Assembly (NCBI GenBank): GCA_028583605.1
Contig: CM053329.1
Coordinates: forward strand, 16,575,948 to 16,639,947
Source: Dastarcus helophoroides
Taxonomy: Eukaryota; Arthropoda; Insecta; Coleoptera; Bothrideridae
Direction: 5' to 3'
Length of the DNA: 64,000 nucleotides
Below the pieces are notes generated by a model. The model was given only the letters and a program-made list of their open reading frames with translations, was not told the origin of the DNA and made no database searches. The position numbers and the translations under genes were made by a program. Within the stretch, counting starts at the first letter, position 1, and every line of letters begins with the position of its first letter. Of the stretch, positions 25,090-36,519 are shown one piece after another.

Positions 25090-26640
25090 TACTCTTTTAA
25101 AAATTAACATTTTTCTTGAAAATGGGGAGTTTTTTGAAAGCTATACTTTTCTCAAAATATTACCCTTATTAAAAATATAAATTTCTTTCAAAATTTTGAA
25201 TCTTGAAGATTTTGCAATTTAAAAAATATATAGTCATCTTTTTGTAAATTGTCAATGATTTCACTTTTTATTTCTTTGATGGAACGGACTGGTCCTTGGT
25301 TATCTTAAAAAATTGAAACCCAAATCTTGTCCCCTGAAGCCAAGGAAGATTAAAAAACACAGCAAAGGTTGCTCTAATGCGTTTCGACAGCCAAGCTCTC
25401 TTCTTCAGAGAGATACTATCTATCAATCTCTCTGAAATATCTCTCTGAGGACGATAGCTTGGCTATCGAACGCGTTGTGTTTTTTAATCTTTCTTGGTTT
25501 CAGGGGACAAAATTCGTATTTCAATTTTTATAATTTCTACTTTTTTATTAGTGTTTTTTTTTTTTAAATTTAGACCGCTTGAAAATTTGAACTTTATTCA
25601 AAATGTGTTATTTTGATCGTAATTCGAAATTTAGACTTTTTCAAAATTTTACCATCTTTCCATGGCCTTCATTTCAAAATTAATACTTTTTTTGAAGTTT
25701 TCTTTAATTTTGAAGGTTTCGACACGAAACTTCAAAATAACTTCGAATTTTTGAATATTTCGAGTTTTTTGAAATATGTTTTCCAAAATTTCGATTTATA
25801 TTTTTTAAAAATTTGGAATTACAATTAAATTAAAATTGTAAAAAAACTTAAAATTTGTGAAAAGAAAATTTCGCAAACCTGAATATTTTATTAAAATTTT
25901 ATTCTTAAGTTTAAAATTAGAATTTATCATTTTCGGCCAAGAAAGTGGGGCAAATGCTCTAGGATCTGCCCTTCATGTGGTACCCGGTAGGTAGTTCGTT
26001 AATTGCAAAAATATTTATGGAACTTTAATTTTTGGTTCTAATGTGCCATTTTTGTAAAAATTTCGCGTTTAAAATTTAAACATGAAAATAATTTTAAATT
26101 TCGTCTTTTTTTATATACTTTTGTCGGCCTCAACTTGAAAAATACTCTATCTTAAAATATCAGCTTTAAAGTCACAATTTAAAACGTCAGATACTTTAAA
26201 AAACTCGACATTTTCAAAAGAAATCAAAATTTTCAAAAAGGCTAGTTTATAAATTTCTAACATTCTAGAAATGTTGTTGTTATAAGATCAAAATTTTTGG
26301 AAAACGTGGAAACGTGAAATTCGAAATTCTTTGAAATACGAAATTCGAAATTCTTCTAAATTCAAAATTCATCAGAATTCAAAATTCTTCGAAATTCGAA
26401 AACTCGACATTTTCAAAAGAAATCAAAATCTTCAAAAATGTTAGTCTATAAAATTCTTATATCTAGAAATTTTGTTGATACAGGATCAAAATTTTTAGAA
26501 AACGTGTAAATTCTGAGACAAAATCGAAAATGCCAACAAAAGTGGAATTTTGAAAAATCCAACTTTTTAAAACACAAACTTTTTAAAAAGGAGCCATAAT
26601 TATTTGAAAAAAGGTCATATTTACGTCAAAGTTCAAATCT
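25090..26640 (+). repeat. Left arm of a large inverted repeat
   Basis: Reverse complement of 33600-35290 with scattered indels. Landmarks are CTTCATGTGGTACCCGGTAG (25972) against CTACTAACCGGGTCTCCCAT (34041), the foldback element on both sides, and CAACAAAAGTGGAATTTTG (26535) against its complement at 33695. The arm has an internal duplicate (26214-26330 and 26404-26530). It contains no gene. Confidence 0.85.
25280..25530. mobile_element. Foldback element, full copy (reference)
   Basis: The most complete copy. The left arm starts TGGAACGGACTGGTCCTTGG and runs through CTTGTCCCCTGAAGCC and AAAACACAGCAAAGG to CTTCAGAGAGATA. The right arm mirrors it, ending GGACAAAATTCGTATTTC. Each arm itself holds a small GATAGC-n-GCTATC palindrome. 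There is no coding capacity, so it is a MITE-like foldback. Confidence 0.88.
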
Positions 26641-27059
26641 TCGAAAGTCTTAATTTTTGAAAATAAAATATTCAAATTTTTCAAAAAAGTGAAATCTTTA
26701 GGGAACGGCAAATACTTAAAACAAAGTTCCAAATTTTTAATGAAGGCTAAAAATTTACAAAAATGTCGGGAGTTTTTAAAAATATGCATATTTCAAGATA
26801 ATCGAATTTACAAAGAAAATGAAAAAGCTAGAAAGTTTGGGTCAAAACTTTTAGAAAATTTAAACTCTTCAGAAAAATTATAAAGCAAAGAAGAATGTAA
26901 CAGCTGGAACAGCAGCTGTAACAGCAGGAAAAAAAGAAAGAATGGAATGATGGCACTACACTTAAAAGTAAATCTCGACAAAATCATTATTAAATTCCAA
27001 ATTCTTCAGAGAATTTTTATTTTCTGCAACTAATCGAAATTTTCTACTAAAATGTTGAA
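26641..27059. other. Intronic sequence bordering the heptamer array, part of an inner inverted repeat
   Basis: 26878-27050 (AAGCAAAGAAGAATGTAACAG ... AATTCTTCAGAGAATTTTTA) is the reverse complement of about 29190-29350 at the other side of the heptamer satellite. No gene seen. Confidence 0.65.
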
Positions 27060-28655
27060 CTGAACACCAAATTTTGAATCTCGAATCTCGAATTTCGAAA
27101 ATCGAATTTCGAATTTCGAATTTCGAATTTCGAATTTCGAATGTCGAATTTCGAATTTCGAATTTCGAATTTCGAATTTCGAATGTCGAATTTCGAATTT
27201 CGAAGTATTTCGAATTCCCAAGAATTTTGAATTTATAAGAATTTTAAAATTAGAAGAATTTCGAATTTCGAATTCGAATTTCGAATTCGAATTTCGAATT
27301 CGAATTCGAATTTCGAATTTCGAATGTCGAATTTCGAATTTCGAAGAATTTTGAATTTCAAAGTATTTTGAATTTCGAATTTCGAATTTCGAAGAATTTC
27401 GAATTATTTCGAATTTCCAATTTCGAATTTCGAATGTCGAATTTCGAATTTCGACTTTTAAATTTCGAAAAATTTCTAATTTCGAAGAATTTCGAATTTC
27501 GAAGAATTTCGAATTTCGAATGTCGAATTTCGAATTTCCATTTCGAATTTCGAATTTCGAAGAATTTCGAATTTCGAATTTCGAATTTCGAATGTCGAAT
27601 TTCGAATTTCCATTTCGAATTTCGAATGTCGAATTTCGAATTTCGAAGAATTTCGAATTTCAAATTTCGAATTTCCATTTCGAATTTCGAATTTCAAATT
27701 TCGAATTTCGAATTTCCAATTTCGAATTTCGAATTTCAAATTTCGAATTTCGAAGAATTTCGAATTTCGAAGAATTTTGAATTTCAAAGTATTTTGAATT
27801 TCGAATTTCGAATTTCGAATTTCGAAGTTCAAATTTCGAATTTCGATTTCGAATTTCGAAGAATTTTGATAATAGGAGAATTTCGAATTTCGAATTTCGA
27901 CTTTTAAATTTCGAAAAATTTCTAATTTCGAAGAATTTCGAATTTTAAATTTCGAATTTCGAAGTATTTCGAATTCCCAAGAATTTTGAATTTCGAATTT
28001 AGAATTTAGAATTTAGAATTTAGAATTTAGAATTTAGAATTTCGAATTTCGAATTTCGAATTTCGAATGTCGAATTTCGAATTTCAAATTTCGAATTTCG
28101 AAGAATTTTGAATTTCAAAGTATTTTGAATTTCGAATTTCGAATTCGAATTCGAATTTCGAAGTATTTCGAATTCCCAAGAATTTTGAATTTCGAATTTC
28201 GAAGAATTTCGAATTTCGATTTCGAATTTCGAATTTCAAATTTCGAATTTCGAATTCGAATTTCGAATTTTGAATTTTGAAGAATTTTGAATTTATAAGA
28301 ATTTTAAAATTAGAAGAATTTCGAATTTTAAATTTCGAATTTCGAATTTCGAAGAATTTCGAATTTTAAATTTCGAATTTCCATTTCGAATTTCGAATTT
28401 CAAATTTCGAATTTCGAAGAATTTCGAATTTCAAATTTCAAATTTCGAATTTCGAATGTCGAATTTCGAATTTCAAATTTCAAATTTCGAATTTCGAATT
28501 TCAAATTTCGAATTTCGAATTTCAAATTTCGAATTTCGAAGTATTTCGAATTCCCAAGAATTTTGAATTTCGAATTTCGAATGTCGAATTTCGAATTTCG
28601 AATTTCGAATTTCGAATGTCGAATTTCGAATTCGAATTTCGAATTTCAAATTTGA
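27060..28655. repeat. Heptanucleotide satellite, unit GAATTTC, block 1
   Basis: About 1.6 kb of near-perfect GAATTTC repeats with interspersed variants (GAATGTC, AAGAATTTC, GAATTCC). 28005-28040 is a homogeneous run of the variant GAATTTA. Because 7 is not a multiple of 3, open frames of 60-179 codons with 7-residue periodicity (NFEFRIS or EIRNSKF) appear on both strands. They are artefacts of the repeat, not genes. Confidence 0.95.
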
Positions 28656-29361
28656 CCTCACTTAAGGTGCTATTGCTGACTTTTATTGCTAGTCCACACG
28701 TACTGGAATATTCGATATCTCAAACAGCCAACAGTTTTAATCCTGGTATTTGCATGATTAAGATTTCTTAGTCACGCAAAATTTTCCGGAATCGTGCAAA
28801 ACGCTAAAAGACTTCAAGAACAAAATGTCGTTTCATTAAATTAAATAAAACAAAAAATAATAATTTAAGTCGAAATTTTCAGAAAAACAGTAAAAATTTT
28901 GCAATAAACCAAAATTTTGAGAAAAAAGTATAAATTTCAAGAGAATTCTGATGAAAATTCGAGTTGAAGCTTCAAATTTAGAAAAGGTATTAAAAAAAAG
29001 TTTTAATTCAAACCGGAAATTCGAAATGAAAAAATGACAAAACTCAATTTTTAGGTTAAAAGTAAAACTTAGCAATTAGCAAAGAGTGAAACAAATTCAA
29101 AATTTTGAACGATAAACTTGAGTGAAAATAATTCGATTTAAATTTGCAAGATCTCGTGAATGATTTGAAATTTCGATTTTCATTTTCAGATTTTCAGTAG
29201 CAAACTTTAATTAGTTGGAAAAAGTAAAAATTCTCTGAAGAATTTGAAATTTATTAATGATTTTGTCGAGATTTCCTTTTAAGTGTAGTGCAATCATTCC
29301 ATTCTTTCTTTTTCCTTCCAACTTTCAGCTATTACATTCTTCTTTGCTTTATAAATTTTGT
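28656..29361. other. Spacer between heptamer block 1 and a foldback copy
   Basis: 28656-28850 is unique; 28850-29150 is A-rich quasi-repeat; 29190-29350 is the inner inverted partner of 26878-27050. No gene recognised. Confidence 0.6.
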
Positions 29362-29502
29362 TGAAACAAAAAATCTTGTCCCCTGAAACCAAGAAAGATT
29401 AAAAAAACACAACAAAGGTTGCTCCAACGCGTTTCGATAGCCAAGCTATCATCTTCAGAGAGATACAAGATTTGTATTTCAATTTTGAAGATAACCTTTC
29501 CA
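29362..29502. mobile_element. Foldback element, internally deleted copy
   Basis: The left arm from AAATCTTGTCCCCTGAAACC to ATCTTCAGAGAGATA is joined directly to the right-arm end CAAGATTTGTATTTC. This leaves a unit lacking most of one arm. Confidence 0.85.
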
Positions 29503-29509
29503 CCAAAAC

Positions 29510-30110
29510 TGTAGTTTTTGTATTTACTCTTTTACAATCCCTTTTCCTGTTCTTCCCGTTTTCCTTCCTTTGAATCTTTTTTCTTTTTTCCTCATTCGTT
29601 TTTGTTTCTTTTCTCCTACCTGCAGTTGCTTCTTTGATTTGTTTTGGTTTCTCTAATTTACTTCCTTGATTCTCTCAGTTCCTAGTTCCTTAACAAGCTT
29701 TTTTCATCTTTCCGTTTTTTTATACGTTTTGCTTTTATCTTCTTTCTTTCCTCCCTATTTTCTTCCTTCCTTTCTTTACTCCCTTCTTTACTTAATTTTT
29801 TTTAATTTTTATTTTCTTATTTCTATCATTTCGTTCTTCCTTCATTCCCAATTTTATTTCTTTTTTTATTAGTTTCCTCTTTTTTTTAATGTAATTTTTT
29901 TTATCTTCTTTATGATTTTTTCATTTTGGTTTCTGCCCCCACCCCATTTCTTTCTTTCTTCGTAGTGTCCTTACCTTCGTCCTTTCCTCATTTCTTTAGT
30001 TATTTTTTACTCATATCCTTGCATCTTTCTTTTGTTTTTTTCCTTTCCTTTCCTGTTGTAGGTACTTGCATTTTTTCTGCATTGCAGGCCTTTCCTTTGG
30101 TAGGGCAAAA
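29510..30110 (+). repeat. Pyrimidine-rich tract
   Basis: About 600 bases dominated by C and T on the plus strand (CTTTCCTCCCTA, CCTTCCTTTCTTTACTCCC). The strand bias differs from every other repeat here. Leu/Phe/Ser-rich frames are by-products. Such tracts can act as polypurine segments on the Ace transcript strand. Confidence 0.7.
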
Positions 30111-30185
30111 AAATTGAATATTCTCAAATTAACAACTAACATAAAAGGATTTTTTCAAAATTTTTGACTCTCTAGACCACTGTGA

Positions 30186-33100
30186 ATTTTGAACTTTGAA
30201 CTTTGAACTTTGAACTTTGAACTTTGAACTTTGAATTTCGAATTTAGAATTTAGAATTTCGAATTTCGAATTTCGAATTTCGAATTTCAAATTTCAAATT
30301 TCGAATTTAAAAGAATTTTGAATTATAAATTTCGAAGAATTTTGAATTTCGAAGTATTTCGAATTCCCAAGAATTTTGAATTTCAAAGTATTTTGAATTT
30401 CGAATTTTGAATTTTGAAGAATTTCGAGTTTCCTTCGAAAATCGAAATTATTCCAATTCTTCGAAATTCAAAATTTAAAATTCGAATTTTTGAGAATTTT
30501 GAACTTTGAAAAATTTTGAATTTCGAAATTTGTAATTCTAAATTTTCTAAATTTTGCAAATTTTGAATTTTGAAGAAATTTGAATTTCGAAATTTGAAAT
30601 TCTAAATTTTTCGAAATTCGAAAGTCAAAATTCAAAATTCGAAAATCATAATTTCGAAATTCGAAATTTCGAAGAATTTTGAATTTATAAGAATTTTAAA
30701 ATTAGAAGAATTTCGAATTTCGAAGAATTTCGAATTTTGAATTTTAAATTTTGAATTTCGAATTTCGAATTTCGAATTTCGAATTTCGAAGTTTAAATTT
30801 CGAATTTCGAAGTTCAAATTTCGAATTTCCAATTTCGAATTTCGAAGTATTTCGAATTCCCAAGAATTTTGAATTTCAAAGTATTTTGAATTTCGAATTT
30901 TGAATTTTGAAGAATTTCGAGTTTTCTTCGAAAATAGGAATTATTCGAATTCTTCGAAATTCAAAATTTAAAATTCGAATTTTTGAAAATTTTGAATTTT
31001 GAAGAATTTTGAATTTCGAAATTTAAAATTCAAAATTCTTCGAAATTTAAAATTTTTCGAAATTAAAAATTCTTCGAAATTCGAAATTGTGCAAAATCCA
31101 AAAGTCAAAATTCGAAATTTGAAATAAGAAGTTCTTCGAAATTCGAAGTTTTTCGAAAGCCAAGATTCGAAATTCGCAACTCAAAATTTCGAAATTCCAA
31201 ATTTCGAAGAATTTCGAATTTTAAATTTCGAATTTCCAATTTCGAATTTCGACTTTTAAATTTCGAAAAATTTCTAATTTCGAAGAATTTTGATAATAGG
31301 AGAATTTCGAATTTCAAATTCTGAATTTCGAATTTTTCAAAATTTTAAATTTTGAAGAATTTTGAATTTCAAAATTTGAAATTCTAAATTTTTCGAAATT
31401 CGAAATTAATCGAAATTCGAAATTCATCGAAATTCAAAACCCAAAATTTCGAAATTTGAATTTCGAAAAATTTCGAATTTCGATTTTCGGATTTCGAATT
31501 TTTAATTTCATTAATTTCAAATTTCGAAGAACTTCAAATTTCGAATTCCCAAGAATTTTGAACTTCTAAGTATTCTGAATTTTGAAGAATTTCGAATTTT
31601 GAAGAATTTCGAATTTCGAAGTCAATTTTGAATTTAGAAGAATTTCGAATTTCAAATTCCGAATTTGGAAGAATTTTGAATTTCGAAATTTTTCGAAATT
31701 CTAAATTGTGCGAAATCCAAAAGTCAAAATTCGAAATTCGAAGTTCTTCGAAATTCGAACTTTTTCGAAATACTTAAATTCGAATTCCTGTTTTCGAATT
31801 TTAAATTTCGAATTTCGAAGAATTTCGAATTTCAAACTTAAATTTCGTATTTGGAGAATTTAGAATTTTGGGTTTCGAATTTCGAATTTCAAATTTTGAA
31901 TTTCAAATTTCGATGTTTAAAGAATTTCGAATAATTTCGATTTTCGAAGGATTTTGAATTTCGAAGAGTTTCGAATTTTGAATTCCGAATTTCGAGTTTC
32001 TAATTTCGAATTTGGAATTTCGAATAATTGCGAATTTCGATTTGCGAGTTTCGAATTTTTTTAAATAATAATAATTGTGGTTCCATTTTAAAAATTTCGT
32101 TTTTTTAGAATTTAAATTTTCCAAAATTTCACTTTTGTTGGCATTTGCAATTTTTTCTCAGAATCACCACGTTTTCTAAAAATTTTGATCTTATATCATC
32201 ATTATTTCTAGAATATTAGAATTTTATATAGAATTCTGAATTTCCAATTTCGAATTTCATAAATTTCGAATTTCGAATTTCGACTTTCAAATTTGGAAGA
32301 ATTTTGAATTTCGAAGAATTTCCAATTTTGAGGAATTTTGAATTTCAAATTCTGAATTTCGAAGAATTTTGAATTTTGCAAACTTTTGAATTTTGAAGAA
32401 TTTCGAATTTTGAAATTTGAAATTCTAAATTCTTCAAAATTCGAAAGTCAAAATTTCGAAAGTCGAATTTCGAAAAATTTCGATTTTCGAACTTCGAACT
32501 TCAAACTTAGAATTTCAAATTTTCAATTTCTAATTTTATTAATTTCGAATTTCAAAGAATTTCGAATTCCCAAGAATTTTGAATTTCTAAGCATTTTGAA
32601 ATTCGAAATTTGAATTTTGAAGAATTTTGAATTTCGAAGAATTTCCAATTTTAAATTTCGAAGAATTTCCAATTTTAAATTTTGAAGAATTTCGAATTTC
32701 AAATTCCGAATTTCGAATTTCGGGAAATTTTGAATTTTGAAGAATTTCGAACTTCAAAATTTGAAATTCGAAATTCTTCGAAATTTCACATTCTTCGAAA
32801 TTTAAAATGTGCGAAATCCAAAAGTCAAAATTTGAAATTTGAAATTTGAAATTCGAAGTTCTTCGAAATTCGAAAGTCAAAATTTCGAAAGTCGAATTTC
32901 GAAAAATTTCGATTTTCGATATTCGAACTTCAAACTTACAATTTCAAATTTTCAATTTCGAATTTTATTAATTTCGAATTTCAAAGATTTTCGAATTCCC
33001 AAGAATTTTGAATTTCTAAGTATTTGGAAATTCTAAATTTGAATTTTGAAGAATTTTGAATTTCGAAGAATTTCCAATTTTAAATTTTGAAGAATTTCGA

Positions 33101-33480
33101 ATTTCAAATTCCGAATTTCGAATTTCGGAGAATTTTGAATTTTGAAGAATTTCGAACTTCAAAATTTGAAATTCGAAATTCTTCGAAATTTCACATTCTT
33201 CGAAATTTAAAATGTGCGAAATCCAAAAGTCAAAATTCGAAATTTAAAATTTGAAATTCGAAGTTCTTCGAAATTCGAAATTTCTCGAAATACTAAATTC
33301 GAATTCCTGTTTTCGAATTATAAATTTCGAATTTAGAATTTCAAATCTTGAATTTCGAATTTGGAGAATTTCGAATTTCAAATTTCGAATAATTTCGAAT
33401 TTCGAAGGATTTTAAATTTTGGAGAGTTTCGAATTTTGAATTTCGAATTTCGAATTTCGAATTTGGAATTTCGAATAATT
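30186..33480. repeat. Heptanucleotide satellite, block 2
   Basis: Starts with a pure run of the variant TTTGAAC (30190-30236), then GAATTTC-type units more diverged than in block 1 and with frequent orientation flips (GAATTTC to GAAATTC). A fragment of the large inverted-repeat arm interrupts it at 32060-32230. A tandem duplication of about 429 bp is visible (32450-32830 and 32880-33240; shared AGTCGAATTTCGAAAAATTT). Apparent ORFs are repeat artefacts. Confidence 0.92.
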
Positions 33481-34511
33481 GCGAATTACGATTTTTGAAT
33501 TTTTTAAATAATAATAATTGTGGTTCCTTTTTAAAAATTTCGTTTTTTTAGAATTTAAATTTTCTAAAATTCCACTATTGTTGGCATTTTCAATTTTTTC
33601 TCAGAATTGCACTTTGATATAAATATGACCCCTTTTTTAAATAATTGTGGCTCCTATTTAAAAATTTTGTGTTTAAAGAAGTTGGATTTTCCAAAATTCC
33701 ACTTTTGTTGGCATTTTCGATTTTTTCTTAGAATTTACACGTTTTCTAAAAATGTTGATCGTATATCATTAAAATTTCTGAAATATTAGAATTTTATTTA
33801 TAAAACTAGTCTTTTTGAGAATTTTGATTTCTTTTGAAAATGTCTAGTTTTTTGAAGAATTTCACATTTTAAATTATGACTTTAAAGCTGATATTTTAAA
33901 ATGGTGTATTTTTTAAGTTTAAGGCCAAGAAGAGTATTATAAAAAAGACGAAACATAGAATTATCTTCGTGTGTGGAATTTTCAGAAAAATAGCACTTTG
34001 GAACAAAAAGGTTACATAAACATTTGTGTAATTTCACGGACTACTAACCGGGTCTCCCATGAAGGGCAGGCTCTGGAGCATTAGCCCCACCTTCTCGACC
34101 AAAAATGATAAATTTTAATTTTAAACTAAAAAATAAAAAGTTTGATAAAACATTAGGTATCACAAAATTTTCTCTTCATAAATTTTAATTTTTTTTTACA
34201 ATTTTAATTGTTTTTCTTAAAACTTTTAATTCCAGATTTTTAACAAAAATAAATCGAAATTTCGGAAAATATATTTCAAAAAAACTGGAAATATTCGAAA
34301 AATTCAAAATTGATTTTAAGCTTTCGACTCGACAGAAAATTTTAAGAAAAAAAGTATTAATTTTAAAATGAAGGCATTAAAAAGATGGTAAAACTTTGAA
34401 AGAAGTACTAAATTTCGAATTACTATCAACATTTTGTAAAATTTAATTTCCAAATAATACATTTTGAATGAAGTTTAAATTTTGAAGTGAAGTCTAAATT
34501 TAAAAAAAAAC

Positions 34512-34657
34512 ACAGAGATTTTCTCTGAAGATGACAGCTTGGCTGTCGAAACGCGTTAGGGCAACCTTTGTTGTGTTTTTTAATCTTTCTTGGTTTCAGG
34601 GGACAAGATTTGTGTTTCAATTTTTGAAGATAACCAAGGACCAGTCCATTCTATCAA
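34512..34657 (-). mobile_element. Foldback element, right arm
   Basis: Reads TCTCTGAAGATGACAGCTTGG through GGTTTCAGGGGACAAGATTT to AACCAAGGACCAGTCC, with only a remnant of the left arm. It occupies the same place in the right arm of the large inverted repeat as 25280-25530 does in the left arm, so it predates that duplication. Confidence 0.85.
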
Positions 34658-34711
34658 AGAAATAAAAAGTGAAATCATTGACAATTTACAAAAAGATGTA
34701 GATGTAGATAT

Positions 34712-34772
34712 AGTTTCAGGAGACAAGTTCTGTATTTCAATTTTTGAAGAAAACCAAGGACGGGCTCCACCA
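34712..34772 (-). mobile_element. Foldback element, end fragment
   Basis: GTTTCAGGAGACAAGTTCTG followed by GAAAACCAAGGACGGGCTCC: the last about 60 bases of a right arm. Confidence 0.75.
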
Positions 34773-35290
34773 AAATTAAATTTTTTTTACAATTTTAATT
34801 CTTTTTATTGAAATTTGTAATTCCAAATTTTGAACAAAAATAAATCGAAATTTTGGAAAACATATTTCAAAAAACCTGAAAATATTCGAAGTTATTTTGA
34901 AGGTTTGGTATCGAAACCTTCAAGATAACAGAAAATTTCGGGAAAAAAATGTTAATTTTGAAATGAAGGCATTGAAAAGATGGTAAAACGTTGAGAGAAG
35001 TTTAAATTTCGAATTGCGATTAAAATTTTGTAAAATTTAATCTCCAAATAGCACATTTTAAATGAAGTTCAAAAGCCAGGTCAAAATTTAAAAAAAAAAC
35101 ACTATTAAAAAAGTAGAAATTATAAAAAATACAATCATCGACAATTTACAAAAAGACGATTTATTTTTTTTAAATTCCAAACCTTCAAAAGTCAAAATTT
35201 TGAAAGAAGTTTACATTGTTTAAAAAGGTGATATTTTAAGAAAAGTATAGCTTTCAAAAACTCCCCAATTTCAAGAAAAATGCTAATTTA

Positions 35291-36198
35291 AAAAAAAAAA
35301 ATTTGAAAAAATATTGAAACTTTTAAGGAACTTAAAGTTTTCAAAATGTTTTTTTTTACAATTTTAATTGTTTTTATTGAATCTTGTAATTTAAAATTTT
35401 ACACATCAAATTTCCAAAAACAACTAGAAATTTTCAATTCAAAATTTGGAAAAAATTTAAATTCGAAATAAAATTTAATTGGAAATAAAAAGATATGTTG
35501 AAATTTTAAGAAAAAATGCGAATGTTCTTAGTTTTTTTGTGTTTTTTTTTGGCGCCTCCACCTTTGTCTCGAAAGCTACAGCCTCGATTAAAAATTATTC
35601 GTTATTATTTAAAATTTCTGTTTTAAGGTCAAATTCTTTGCTTTTTAGAAACAATTAATGTTTAAAATACTTTAAAATTTGGAAATTATTTAAAAACGTT
35701 CAATATTTAGGAAATTTTTTTCTAACTTTACCTCGAATTTCTAAGTTTTACTTAAAATTTAAGATAACACGGGAAATGTTTACAGTTTTATCTTTGATGT
35801 GAAATTTTTCGACCGAATTTTAAAATTTCAGTAAAGTGAAAAGATTTTAATAGAAAAATAATTAAAATTTGGAGAAAAAACAACCCACTCGCAGAGCTTC
35901 ATGGGGTTTGTTTGCGAGTAGACTGAACTTGAAAATAAAACTGCCAATTACGAAAAAAATTGATATTTGAAAAAAAAAAATTCAAGTTTTTTCAAGATTT
36001 TTTTCTTTATCCTTGAATTCTAATTTTGCCATTTCAAATTTTTAATTTGACATAAATGGACGACAAACTCAGGAACACGAGCCAATCACAGCGTATTCGG
36101 TTCGCAACTCTCTCACTTATGAGGTAATTATGAGTAATTCGAAAAATGTTTCAGAATATTGTCGATTTTCAGTATTAAAAATTTGAATATTTGCTAAT
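35291..36198. other. AT-rich intronic sequence, no gene seen
   Basis: Degenerate A/T-rich DNA with a short less biased patch (36060-36130). No feature supported. Confidence 0.55.
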
Positions 36199-36230
36199 TT
36201 TTGAAGGTAACCCAGTACCAGTCCGTTCCA
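36199..36230 (-). mobile_element. Foldback element, terminal fragment
   Basis: TTTTTGAAGGTAACCCAGTACCAGTCCGTTCCA matches only the outer tip of a right arm. Confidence 0.65.
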
Positions 36231-36270
36231 GGAAAATAAGGTCGAAAAAATGTTTAATTCAATTGATTCT

Positions 36271-36519
36271 GTTTTTTTCAATTTATTTAACATTTCTTCG
36301 GCCCAGTTTGGAAATATTTAAATTTTTATGGTTTGTTGACAATTTTAAAAACAGTTTTTGAAATGCGACTACGTGATATTTAAATTTATTGAAAACGTCA
36401 CTTCATGACAGTTTACAAATTAAAAAATTTAAAAACTGTTTTTAAAATTGTCAACAAACCATAAAAATTTAAATATTTCCAAACTGGGCTGAAGAAATGT
36501 TAAATAAATTGAAAAAAAC
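36271..36519. repeat. Inverted repeat, 89 bp arms
   Basis: 36271-36359 and 36431-36519 are almost perfect reverse complements (GGTTTGTTGACAATTTTAAA against its mirror) around a 71 bp loop containing GCGACTACGTGATA. It is either a foldback/MITE element or a transcript hairpin. It directly follows a foldback-element tip but has unrelated sequence. Confidence 0.88.

Larger units (their letters stand above)
33600..35290 (-). repeat. Right arm of a large inverted repeat
   Basis: Inverted partner of 25090-26640. It also holds an internal tandem duplication: 34200-34510 and 34790-35100 share AATGAAGGCATT(A/G)AAAAGAT. No gene seen. Confidence 0.83.

Noticed and set aside
27368..28661. Heptad-repeat ORFs on both strands
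   Set aside because: Produced by the GAATTTC heptamer; overlapping frames on both strands are open for the same reason.
27060..33480. CRISPR-like array
   Set aside because: Units are 7 bp, contiguous, with no spacers; the setting is eukaryotic.
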